Assembly (NCBI RefSeq): GCF_032854445.1
Contig: NC_088296.1
Span: forward strand, 4,115,246 to 4,179,245
Direction of reading: 5' to 3'
From: Liolophura sinensis
Lineage: Eukaryota > Mollusca > Polyplacophora > Chitonida > Chitonidae
DNA: 64,000 nucleotides
Shown: positions 54,801 through 64,000 of the stretch, in pieces
Numbering within the stretch: position 1 is the stretch's first letter
How the letters are laid out: each line of letters starts with the position of its first letter
Notes under the pieces: model-generated
Database searches by the model: none
What the model was told of the DNA's origin: nothing
The model's input: only the letters and a program-made list of their open reading frames with translations
Position numbers and translations under genes: made by a program

Positions 54801-57800
54801 GCAAAAATAAGTTAGGGAGTTGCGATCGTGATCATGGATCGAATCTGACTCCTATATAATAGTGGCCCATGTACAAAGATATCAATATCATAAACATTCA
54901 ACAGTTAACAGCCACATGTGAAAATATTCTTGAAAAATTTTTTTGAGACTTGAAAATTGCGCGCTTGAAAATTACTAACAGCCTATCTAAGGCAACTATT
55001 TGCACTTAACAAAGCTTTTCGAGGCGAATGTTAATATTTACAACAGGGTCGACCCAATAGTAATCTTTGATGGTACGTTAAGGCTTACAATCCTTTCATG
55101 CAAGAGGGTGTTGATTGTAAAGATGGGGTTGATTGTAAAGAGGGTGTTGATTGTAAACATGGGGTTGACTGTAAAGAGGGCGTTGATTGTAAAGACGGGG
55201 TTGATTGTAAAGATGGGGTTGACTGTAAAGAGGGCGTTGATTGTAAAGATGGGGTTGATTGTAAAGAGGGTGTTGACTGTAAAGAGGGCCTTGATTGTAA
55301 AGAGGGCGTTGATTGTAACCAGGGCCTTGATTGTAAAGAGAGGGTTGATTTTAAAGATGGGGTTGATTGTAAAGAGGGGGTTGATTGTGAAGAAGGGGTT
55401 GATTATAAAGAGGGTGTTGATTATAAAGAGGGTGTTGATTGTAAAGATGGGGTTGATTGTAAAGAGGGGGTTGATTGTAAATTAGCACTATTATCATGAT
55501 CTTAGCAATTTACAATCAACTTAGGCTTATGATCCCTTTGTGCAAGTGGTGAAGGTATCAGAGGGGAGTTGGCACAGATGTACTTACAGAATTCCCGTGG
55601 GGCAATGTTGGATGCTGAATCTCTTCTCCAACTCGGGACTTTCCGTCAGATCTACACGGGCCACATTCATACGCTGCTTCATCCTACAACAACAACAACA
55701 ACAAGATTAGGTTTTACAAACATGGAGCACCCTTTCAAATGTTTGATTTACTGATATGATTGAAGTTTTAAAAGAAAATACAACAGCTAATATAATGTGA
55801 CTTATTATTTATTTACTTATTAGATTGGTGTTTTATGCCACACTCAAGAATCTTTCACTTATACGATGGCGATCAGCATTATGGTGGGTGGAAACCGGTC
55901 AGAGCCCGGTGAAAACCCACAACCACTCGCAGGTTGCTGACAGACCTTCTCACGTAGGGCCAGAGAGGAACATGCTTTTGTAAGGAAGAGAGATGAAACT
56001 AGGCCTCAACAAACACATCAAAACATTTTTCTGACACACTTGGCTTGGTAAAGCTACAAATCAACTTCTATTATGGAATTCTTACTATGCCATGGGATGC
56101 GTCATGTTAGAGCAACCCGAAACAGGATGTCAGGTAAGCAGAAATAGGCGCTTCCTAAGGTTTTAGAAATAACCTGCACCTGACTGGATAAAACTAACGA
56201 CATTGCAGCACTTTCGCCTGACTCAATCTACCTGAATTTGCATATTTTTGAACTGTTATATCTTTGTTACGCAACATCCCCAAAATAAAAAATTAGGCCG
56301 TTTAAACTTCATTATGTGATTCTTTATCACTGCAGATACATATATTTGGTCTGGTGTGTTCTTTTCATTTAATTTCCTTTGGGTGAGTGCTTGGGGTTTA
56401 ACGTTGCACTTAACAATTTTTCAGTCATATGACGATGAAAGATTTCCTTTCTGCAAAGGCGATCTGCTTTGTCTTTGCATAGAAACACCACCCTTATGCA
56501 GTAACTAGCTACCCTACTTCTTCTCATTTTTAAGAAGTTGTGCTGAAAGTAAAGAATTACAGTTCTCTCTCAGTTTTTTTTTTTTTTTTGGGAAAGTAAA
56601 GATATGAATATGTTGGTCATTAGATGGACTAACCATGTGAAAAAAAACCCAAACAAACAACTAAATATTCCTGCTACAATTACTTGCATATTGATTAAAA
56701 AGAGCAGATCAGATGTCCCAAAAATCAGAAGAGTTTGGGTAGGTGACAAATCTTCTGACTTAAACCCACAGAGGGGTGGGGTAGGGGGGCCCTCCATGGC
56801 TGCGGTGGTAAGCATGCCAGCGCAGCACAAATACCCAGGAGACTCTCACGAATGCAAACACTGCAAGTTCAAGTCCATCTCATAGTCCAATCATACATAG
56901 GTCTGCCAGCAACCTGAGGATGGTCATGGGGATTTCTCAGGCAATGCCTGGTTTCCTCCTATCACAACGCTGACCAATGTTGTAAAAGTCAAATATTAAA
57001 CACCAGTGAAATAAATCTATCACAGTCATGGCCCTAAGAGCAGGATCTGAACGTACAAAGCTTGCGTAGATAGGGTCAGAGAGATCCCCTGCTATTATAT
57101 TCCATATTCTGAATTGTTGAATGAAATAAGTTTCACAAGTTTCATTACTTTAGACTCTAGAAAGCCAAATGAAACAATGTGAATTTGGTATCCTTACCTA
57201 AATGCAACTGTGTCCATCATAGCCAAGATATTCTCACAAGACGGCTTGTAACTGACAGAAAAAAAAAACAAACCCAACACAAATGAACACTGGATAACTG
57301 ACACAATGACTAGTTTAGAACACATTTTTTATTTCTGAATGAACCTATTTAAGATCTTGATGAAAAATGAAACCAAAATTTTGACTGCCATATGTGAATT
57401 ATGGTGACTTTTTACCATCTTCGAGCTGCAGGCTGATGAAAACTTATGTAAAATTGTAAGGTATTTACTACTTTATACAATTTCAAAACAACATGGAGGG
57501 TAATCAATGTGGCAAAACCATGTAACCTAATTCCTCAACCTTTTCGCGTATGAAAAAAGAAATGTTTGGTTTCAATTCATGCATATTAATCAGTTGATTT
57601 TGGAGACAAAACCACATTGGTTGGATTGGCCGAATTTCAAGGCTTCACAAAAAATATAATTTTATCAGTCTACACACAATAATGCTTTCAGAATATGCTT
57701 GAAAAAACACCTTGCAAACATGCGAAAATGTTGAAGAATTACAGTAAGTACATAAAAGGTTGATTGTATTGTTTTAATTACTTCAGTGATAGATGGTTCA

Positions 57801-60800
57801 AGCCTGTAGAAGCTCTACCCAATGAGAACTATTCTCACTTACAAGCAGACAAACCAGTCTCCAGTGGTCGCCCCTGTGGCCGCTTGTGTCAGGTGCTCAA
57901 ACGTGTCAGAGGTCAGCAGCTGGGTGGATACCTCTTGAGCAGCCTCCAGCCAGATTGATAACTCATCCCCGCTTACCTCCCCTTTTAAAACAAGAAACAG
58001 AGATTGAATTAGGCACAGTGCCCTGACTGGCTGATCTAGCAAAAGCTTTGCCTTGCTGTAGTTAATCAGGGCTTGGTCAACAAGGTCAGCAGTTGGATAT
58101 GGCTTGCGTTTGGGTAACCACACAATCGCTACACATTTCTGGCAAAATCCCCGGCATGTTGTCAACACATGCCCTAAACAATCCCCACACATGCCCTACA
58201 CAATCCCCACACATGCCGTACACAATCCCCACACATGTCCTACACAATCCCCAAAATATCTCCAACCTGCCCTACACAATCTCCAACCTGCCCTACACAA
58301 TCCCCACACATGCCATACACAATCCCCACACATACTCTACACAATCCCCCAACACATGCCCTACACAATCCCCAAACAATCTCCAACCTGCCCTACACAA
58401 TCCCAACACATGCCATACACAATCCCCACACATACCCTACACAATCCCCCCACCTGCCCTACACAATTCCCACACATGCCCTACACAATCCCCACACATG
58501 CCCTACACAATCCCCACACATGCCACACACAATACCCACACATACCCTAAATCCCCACACGTGCCCTACACAATTCCCACACATGTCCAGCATAATCCCC
58601 ACACATGTTCAACATAATCCCCATGCATGCTCTACACAATCCCCACACATGCCCCACAATTCCCTCGAATGAATGAATGCTGGGGGTTACAATTATTTCA
58701 ATCATATGACGATGGGGAGTCATTAGGTATGTGTACATGCTGCCAAAGTACTGCCACCACTGACGTGTTATGCACACTCCCTGGACAAGCCCCACACACT
58801 CCCAGCACAATCACCACACACTCCCTGGACAAGCCCCACACACTCCCAGCACAATCCCCACACAACCCCAGCACAATTCCCACAGATTCCCAGCACAAAT
58901 CCTCACACATACCCAGCACAATCCCCACACACTCCCAGCACAATTCCCACACACTCCCAGCACAATCCCCACACATATCCAGCACAATCACCACAGATTC
59001 CCAGCACAATCACCACAGATTCCCAGCACAATCACCACACTCTCCCAGCACAAATCCTCACACATACCCAGCACAATCCCCACACACTCCCAGCACAATC
59101 CCCACACACTCCCAGCACAATTCCCCACACATACCCAGCACAATCCCCACACATACCCAGCACAATCTCCACACATTTCCGCCGCAATCCCCACACATAC
59201 CCAGCGCAATCCCCACACATACCCAGCACAATTCTCACACACTCCCTGTACAAGCCCCACACACTCCCAGCACCATCCCCCAGACACTCCCAGCACAATC
59301 CCCCCTCCATTCCCAGAACACATTCCCCGCACAAGCCCCACACATTTCCGGCACAAACACCACACATTTCCAGCACAATCCCCACATTCCTAGCACAATC
59401 CTCACACATTTCCAGCACAAACCCGCGTTCCCAGCACAATCCCCACTCTCCCAGCACAATCTCCAGACATTCCAAGCACAATCCCCACATGTTGCCAGCA
59501 CAATCCCCATACACTCCCAGCACAATCCCCACACTCCCTATACAATCCCTACACACTCCCAGCACAATCCCCACACTCCCTATACAATCCCTACACACTC
59601 CCAGCACAATCATCATACATGTCCACCATAATCCCTGCAGATTCACAGCACAATCCCCACACGTTGCCAGCACAATCCCCACACGTTGCCAGCACAATCC
59701 CCACATACTCCCAGCAAAATCCCCACACATGTCCAGGATAATCCGTACAGATTCACAGCACGATCCCTATTTCCCATACAATTTCTACACCATCCTCACA
59801 CAATCATTATAAAACCCTTGCTTAACACATTCCCTGCAAAATGCGCGCATAAATTATTTCATATTATGACCCAATCATACGTTTAATACAGACAAAGATG
59901 TTCCACTAGGCCAGGTGATCGTAGTTTACAGTTATGAAGAACGAGAGTCCTGAGCGGACGACAAGCTATCCTGACTTACCATCATACAGGATCGGGTGAC
60001 CTTTGCGGTGATACAGCACGCTGGGAAATTCTGTGACACCAAATCGACCAGACAGAGTTTTGTCTTTACTCTTGCCAACTTTTAGGTCTGAATAAACAGA
60101 AGAAAGATGATCAAACTATGTCTTTAACGACACACAAACATGCAGCTGTACTGTATATGATTTGGCTTATAACGCTGAGCTGGCTTGGAATGATAAGGTG
60201 AGTGAGTGAGTGCTTGGGGATTAACGAGGTAGCAGGTTATACCAGTAAACGCAGTCGTCTGCGCAAGGGCTGCAGAAACACTGCAACGAATGCCACATCT
60301 CTGTGGAAACACACCTTAACATATCAGTTGTAACATGAACGTATCGACAGTTAATATATGCTGCTGCATTTTAATGCTGCCTCACTGAATGGCCATGTTG
60401 ATGACACCCGACAAGGCACCTAACAAAGCAACAGAACATTGTATACTGACACCAGGCCTAGTTAACTTAACCACAACCTTCACTGGACACCTGGCAAATC
60501 TCCAGACTTAAAACTACAGATGCAGTCCCTGTGAGTTCAAGTCCACCTCATGCTGGATTCCTCTCCAGCCGTACGTGTCCCTGTGAAGCCAAGTCCACCT
60601 CATGCTGGATTCCTTTCCAGCCATACGTGGAATGTCTGACAGCAACCTGCGGAGGATTATCAGTTTTCTGATAATGGTTTCCCCCCACCGTGATGCTGGC
60701 CGCCATCGTATTAAGCGAAATATTATTGAGTATGGTGTAAAACACCGATCAAATAAATAAATAAATAAATAAATAAAATTTGCCGCTGAGTTGACAAATA

Positions 60801-63800
60801 AACTACACGTATTTCTAGCCAGTTTGGCTACAGCTTTAAGTCAGGAAATTTCTCAGATGCCCTGTTAAGGGCAGTGCTTAACTCCAAGTACTCCAGCATT
60901 CCCTAGTTATAAATCCACGGTGAAATTTTCCTGAGTAAGTCGTTAATGCAATGATATGATAATGAAAGTGATATATTTTTGACTGAGTGAGTGCTTGGGG
61001 TTTAACGTCGTACTTAACAATTTTTCAGTCATATGACGATGAAGGAATCCTTAGAGTGCATGTTATGTGTCTCCTTGTTGCAGGACGGATTTCCACTGCT
61101 CTTTTATATAGTGCTGCTTCACTGAGACGCCTTACCGAAGGCAAGTAAGCCACCACTGTAGTTCACTGATCTAGCTCAGGATTGCCAGCATGTTCGACAT
61201 ACTTCTTGATATTTGATTCATGACCTCTAAATCACCCCTAATTTCATCCACAAAAGTGCATTTTTAGGGGCAGATAAGTGTCACAAAATAATTATTTTTG
61301 GTGCTTAAACTGACAATTTTTTAGTAGAATATCATCCCACATTCCAAGCAGTCCTCAAAGCTCCTTTCTGATATTGATGGAACTCTCAGAGTCAGTAGAG
61401 AAAACATGGGCAAGCTAATCCATGTATTGTCATTTAAGGTATTATTACAAATAATATTGAGTCTTCTGACTAGGTTACCTCCCTTGTAGTGTAAACAATG
61501 GGAGATGTTCAGTCACCTTCATATGTCAGACTACCGTGTAGCTTCAGTTCTGCTATACAGATCGTTGCGAATTACCAATCCTTAATAATATATTATGAAT
61601 AGAAAGGAAGGTCATATTTGGTTTACTAGACTTATAATTCACTTTCAGTCTGTCATATTGTTGCCACATGTGAATACTGCATTGTGGGAATCCCTATGCT
61701 GCCTCATTTGCAGGTTATCTCATCAGGCAGACAGTTTAGACCAGTGACCGGCTTCCCATACTAATTTTTTAATTGATACTTTTTGGAAAATATGGGCCCG
61801 TGTCTGTGGTCAAACCCAACTCATTTTTGTATTTAGCTGAACCAACTCAAAAATTCTGAAAATTTTTCGGTAATATGTAACTTTAAGGTACATAAATGAC
61901 TATTATTAAAAAAGAAGACGGATGGATAGGCGATACAGGATGTAATATAAATATATATATTTTTCTGATTGGTGTTTCTCATACCATCTGATACCCCTTT
62001 GAGTTTTGTATTTCATGAAGTCTATTGCCAGACTTTTGCCATACTTTGGAACTATTTGTTGCAACAAACAAATATGATGATTAACTATTCAATTCTTGAG
62101 TACAGAGGAAAACACCAAACACCAATCAAACAAACAAAATCAATAACTTAATTATTTACAAGATTAATTTAATACCTATTGGATAATTATTTCTAAAAAT
62201 TTTAAATTCAAAAAATTAAAAAAAAAATATTTTACATAACAACCCATGTTAACCTCCACATTCCGACCTTGCCTTGTTGTATAGCATTGATGATGTCATC
62301 ACTGACACATGACAATCAAAGGGATGTCACTCTGATGTAGAAACATACAAACTCAAACCCGACACATTACAGGCATGAACTCATGTTATACAGCTTTACC
62401 TGTAACAGTGGGCACCGACACCTTCACCAACTCAGCAACAATGTTGTTACAATTTTCACAATCTCCTTCATCTGTTGAATATATAAAAAAAAACAATACC
62501 TCAGATAGCTATGTAGGCCATGTCTGTTTTGTAATATAGTTGGTTTGCATAATGACGTCTCCTTGTAACCCGTCAGTTCCAAGACTGCTACTTAATATTT
62601 CAGTGCTGCCTCACTGAAGTGCTATGCTGAAGACATCAGATAAGGAGTAAGTATACATGGACACCCCACGTACTCTTAACTATAGCGTAATTACAATGGG
62701 CTAACCATTTTTGGGGGTCAAATGTCGACTGATCCGAAATATAAGCATCATGTCTGACATTCATATACAATTCGTAGTCCGTAAAGGGCATTCCAAGTCG
62801 ATAATCTGAAAGGTCTATCAGACAGAGGGTCTATCACTAGACCATAACTATAAATATGTTAAAATATAAAGTATAAATATGTGATCTATGACACAATGAG
62901 ACCCCACCAAGACTTCAGTATATTAAAATGCTATCCAACATGTTATGTAATTATACACTGGAACATTAACTTGCAAACTTGTATAACCACTTACTCATGA
63001 ATCATCAATGATAGCTTCCAGGAAAATCTAATTATAGTTTGACAGACAAATATACCCAATTTAACTAAAGTCATTAATTTATTTAAACATATCATTTAAT
63101 GGAGGCCTCTGTGGTCGAAATTGTTAGCGTGCCAGCTTGACACAATGAACCACAAACCTCTCACCAATGCAGTCGCTGTGAGTTCAAATCCTGCTCATGC
63201 TGGCTTCCTCTCTTCCATTTCTGGGAAGGTCTACCAGCAACCTACGGATGGCCATTGGTTTCCCCTATAGGGTCTGCCTGGTTTCCTCCCACCATAATGC
63301 GGTGTGCATCATGGGGGATAACTATGCAGAAGTCCATAAAAAAGTGAGATATTTTTGAGCACAGCATAAAACACCAAAAAAATGAATAAATACATAATAT
63401 CATTCACTTATCATTCAATTATATTTACTTTTTTAAAAGAATTCTAAATTTCTAAAACATTATTCAGAACATTATTCTGCCAATAATCTGAATAGTCTGT
63501 AATCCTAAAATCAGTATACCGTAGGATAAGAGCCTGCTAGCTGTATATCCCGATAAAACGTACACGTAATGGTGTGACACGTAAATTTTCGTACATACAT
63601 ACTAACATAGCATTGATCGATATCAGCAACAACGAATCATGCAAATACTTACAGAAAAGTACCACAATGCACTTGTTTTCACGTGACAGTTCATCGAACG
63701 CATTTGCATTTAGTTCAAGAATTTCGTTGCCCGATACCACGCCTGGGAATCCCACGTGCACTTGCACAACAAACCAAAGCAAAAGAAACCGAAACAAATC

Positions 63801-63824
63801 CACGTGTGCTTTGAAAGCCGCCAT
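48829..63824 (-). CDS. Secretory-pathway membrane protein with two thioredoxin-like domains (PDI/TMX-like)
   Basis: Nine coding exons on minus, in order: 63824-63653, 62471-62400, 60087-59980, 57981-57843, 57251-57198, 55683-55588, 54373-54248, 49833-49797 and 48966-48829 (942 nt, 313 residues). All introns are GT-AG with matching phases. Residues 1-32 are a signal peptide (LFRFLLLWFVVQV). The first thioredoxin-like domain (about 33-135) has IVVLFYEGDCENC with Cys62 and Cys65 and cis-Pro103 (TEFPSVLY). The second (about 140-245) has WFVCFYKPSCENI with only Cys169, and Pro210. Residues 281-297 are a membrane helix, followed by a 16-residue basic tail. By family analogy it is a type I ER membrane thiol oxidoreductase or chaperone. 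No KDEL or KKxx signal is seen, so the location is inferred. The exact orthologue is not recognised. The start is the ATG at 63824; the frame also opens with a GTG at 63830. Confidence 0.88.
49500..49660 (+). mobile_element. SINE-A copy, head missing, in intron 8
   Basis: GGGTTTCCCCCGGGTTCTGC to TTGAGTACGGCGTAAAAACA, then CAATCAAATAAATCAATAAA. Little diverged, so fairly young. Confidence 0.88.
49912..50320. mobile_element. MITE-like element with inverted repeats of about 52 bp, in intron 7
   Basis: Left arm 49912-49963 (ATAGATGGTGTGCAATGGCA then GCCATCTTTGAGGTAAG and so on to TATTGCCCA) is inverted at 50267-50320. Inside the arms a second pair of partly matching segments (GAGACCTCGGT against the reverse complement of GCCGAGATCC) extends the symmetry. 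The 409-bp interior has no coding capacity, as expected of a non-autonomous DNA transposon. A target-site duplication cannot be fixed; TA or ATA is possible. Confidence 0.65.
50390..50470 (+). mobile_element. SINE-A 3' fragment
   Basis: GTGGTTTCCTCTACCAATAA, CATCGTATAGGTCAAAAATG and the tail CAAATAAATAAATAAATAA. Confidence 0.65.
50638..54082. repeat. 37-bp minisatellite, about 93 copies, in intron 7
   Basis: The unit is AAATCCATGTAGTATGTCTG then CAGGCACTGTGCTGACA (37 bp). Because 37 is not a multiple of three, the minus strand cycles through all three frames of the unit every 111 bp. None has a stop, giving open frames of up to 1165 codons that are not genes. Variation is concentrated at GTATGTC/GTACGTC/GTAGGTC and at TGTGCTGACA/TGTTCCGACA/TGTGTCGACA. 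Confidence 0.97.
54374..55089 (-). other. Intron 6, non-repetitive part
   Basis: No feature recognised between exon 7 and the 18-bp array. A short open frame on plus (54517-54738) has no motif. Confidence 0.4.
55090..55490. repeat. 18-bp minisatellite, about 22 copies, in intron 6
   Basis: The unit is GTTGATTGTAAAGAGGGC or GTTGATTGTAAAGATGGG. In one frame it reads as the hexapeptide GVDCKE or GVDCKD. It lies about 100 nt from the donor of exon 6 and is intronic. Confidence 0.94.
55805..55975 (-). mobile_element. SINE-A copy in intron 5
   Basis: Reverse complement: TTATTAGATTGGTGTTTTAT, CTCAAGAATCTTTCACTTAT and CGCAGGTTGCTGACAGACC. The head is missing. Confidence 0.8.
55976..56384 (-). other. 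Intron 5, non-repetitive part
   Basis: Nothing recognised. Confidence 0.4.
56385..56480 (-). mobile_element. SINE-B 3'-domain fragment
   Basis: GAGTGCTTGGGGTTTAACGT, then ACTTAACAATTTTTCAGTCA and TATGACGATGAAAG are the conserved SINE-B 3' domain in reverse orientation. Confidence 0.75.
56785..57020 (+). mobile_element. SINE-A, near full length but diverged
   Basis: A head resembling CTCCATGGCTGCGGTGGTAA with B-box AGTTCAAGTCC, the body, and the 3' end TAAACACCAGTGAAATAAAT. Confidence 0.75.
57252..57842 (-). other. Intron 4, no repeat recognised
   Basis: An A-run lies near 57261. Nothing else seen. Confidence 0.4.
58163..58668. repeat. 22-bp minisatellite, left block, in intron 3
   Basis: The unit is ATGCCCTACACAATCCCCAC then AC (22 bp), about 23 copies. 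Same family as 58776-59790 but with CCCTACACAAT in place of CCCAGCACAAT. Confidence 0.93.
58670..58775 (-). mobile_element. SINE-B fragment separating the two 22-bp blocks
   Basis: GAATGCTGGGGGTTACAATT, TCATATGACGATGGGGAGTC and CATTAGGTATGTGTACATGC are the SINE-B 3' domain, followed by a short body piece (CCACTGACGTGTTATGC). Array sequence lies directly on both sides. Confidence 0.7.
58776..59790. repeat. 22-bp minisatellite, right block, in intron 3
   Basis: The unit is AGCACAATCCCCACACACTC then CC (22 bp), about 46 copies, with more length variation near 59280-59600. It ends about 190 nt from exon 3. Confidence 0.93.
60185..60470 (-). mobile_element. SINE-B, old fragmentary copy
   Basis: GAGTGAGTGAGTGCTTGGGG at 60200 is the SINE-B 3' end. 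CTGCCTCACTGAATGGCC and ATGACACCCGACAAGGCACC (60375-60420) are body pieces. The middle has diverged or been replaced. Confidence 0.5.
60530..60775 (+). mobile_element. SINE-A with internal tandem duplication
   Basis: The block TCCACCTCATGCTGGATTCC to CCAGCCGTACGTG occurs twice in a row (about 60529-60578 and 60579-60630), then the body, TTGAGTATGGTGTAAAACAC and a long (AAAT)n tail. Confidence 0.85.
60975..61165 (-). mobile_element. SINE-B copy, 3' half
   Basis: GAGTGAGTGCTTGGGGTTTA, GTCGTACTTAACAATTTTTC and TATGACGATGAAGGAATCC, then TGTCTCCTTGTTGCAGGACG to AAGGCAAGTAAGCC. It shares its body with the copy nested in the TRIM intron array (10361) and supplies the 3' domain which that copy lacks. 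Confidence 0.85.
61166..62399 (-). other. Rest of intron 2, mostly non-repetitive
   Basis: A possible rearranged SINE-A end occurs at about 61965-62140 (GATTGGTGTTTCTC and later AACACCAATCAAACAAAC in opposite orientation). TTACCTCCCTT occurs at 61485. No gene recognised. Confidence 0.4.
62590..62685 (-). mobile_element. SINE-B body fragment
   Basis: CAGTGCTGCCTCACTGAAGT, ATGCTGAAGACATCAGATAA and TGGACACCCCACGTACT correspond to the SINE-B body. Confidence 0.45.
63105..63400 (+). mobile_element. SINE-A, near full length, in intron 1
   Basis: A head with GGCCTCTGTGGTCGAAATTG and B-box GAGTTCAAATCCTGC, the body (TTGGTTTCCCCTATAGG, then GTTTCCTCCCACCATAATG), a short extra insert near 63305, and the 3' end CAGCATAAAACACCAAAAAA then TGAATAAATA. 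Confidence 0.85.
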
Positions 63825-64000
63825 TTTCACTACGAGATATAACGGGAGTTTGCGAGATCCGACGAGAGTCTATAGCAGCACTTGTCCAAGTTGTTTCTCA
63901 CGCTGAAAACTTTGTAGAAAAAGTTGCCATTATTGTTACAAAGTTTAAGAAGTTTTGATTTTTCCACACAAGAGACCAGCGCTCATCAAGTTGCGCTTTC
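63825..64000 (-). promoter_or_regulatory. 5' flank of the thioredoxin-fold gene
   Basis: The start codon context is GTGAAAATGG (A at -3, G at +4), which is favourable. No TATA box or other motif can be fixed in the remaining 176 bp of the window. Confidence 0.3.

Noticed and set aside
58093..59730. Pro/Thr/His-rich and Cys/Gly/Val-rich open frames
   Set aside because: Readings of the 22-bp array inside an intron.
63825..63830. Start of the thioredoxin-fold gene at 63830
   Set aside because: That codon is GTG; the ATG two codons later (63824) has a good context and gives a normal signal peptide.

Overview
This is a eukaryotic, very repeat-rich window. It most likely comes from a mollusc, probably a bivalve: it carries many tRNA-derived SINEs ending in CAAATAAATAAATAA, a second SINE family with a conserved 3' domain, a TRIM gene with small phased exons, and an excess of the octamer TACATGTA. 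The species call is inference from pattern. No prokaryotic, organellar or viral gene was recognised.

Three split genes can be assembled exon by exon with matching GT/AG sites and codon phase. (1) A plus-strand TRIM-family E3 ubiquitin ligase gene, 4898-12071, has six coding exons and 594 codons: RING, two B-boxes, coiled coil and B30.2/SPRY. (2) A minus-strand dihydrofolate reductase gene, 39367 down to 31973, has six coding exons and 190 codons. (3) A minus-strand gene, 63824 down to 48829, has nine coding exons and 313 codons. It encodes a secretory-pathway, single-pass membrane protein with two thioredoxin-like domains, the first with a CENC active site and the second with a degenerate CENI. 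The three genes have no obvious functional link.

Layout: 1-770, remains of a hAT-type (DUF4371/ZMYM1-like) transposase; 1.6-2.3 kb, a 44-bp array; 4.07-4.43 kb, a 57-bp array; 4.9-12.1 kb, TRIM, with a LINE fragment in intron 2 and a 2-kb 42-bp array in intron 5; 12.4-16.3 kb and 22.7-27.1 kb, two copies of a diverged segmental duplication, each with a 64-bp array; 17.9-18.4 kb, a 42-bp array that reads as a coiled coil; 27.5-28.2 kb, a second hAT remnant; 28.5-31.9 kb, four arrays running up to the DHFR stop codon; 32-39.4 kb, DHFR with a 2.1-kb 29-bp array in intron 4; 40.4-42.4 kb, a 15-bp array upstream of DHFR; 42.5-48.8 kb, SINEs, small arrays and a near-perfect hairpin; 48.8-63.8 kb, the thioredoxin-fold gene, whose introns hold a MITE-like element, a 3.4-kb 37-bp array, an 18-bp array and a split 22-bp array.

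About 20 kb, near 30% of the window, is tandem minisatellite in about 17 unrelated families. Most long open frames in the window are by-products of these arrays and are not annotated as genes. Many differences between copies look like CpG decay (CG to TG or CA), which suggests germline methylation. All coordinates of repeats and mobile elements are read by eye and are approximate at their ends.
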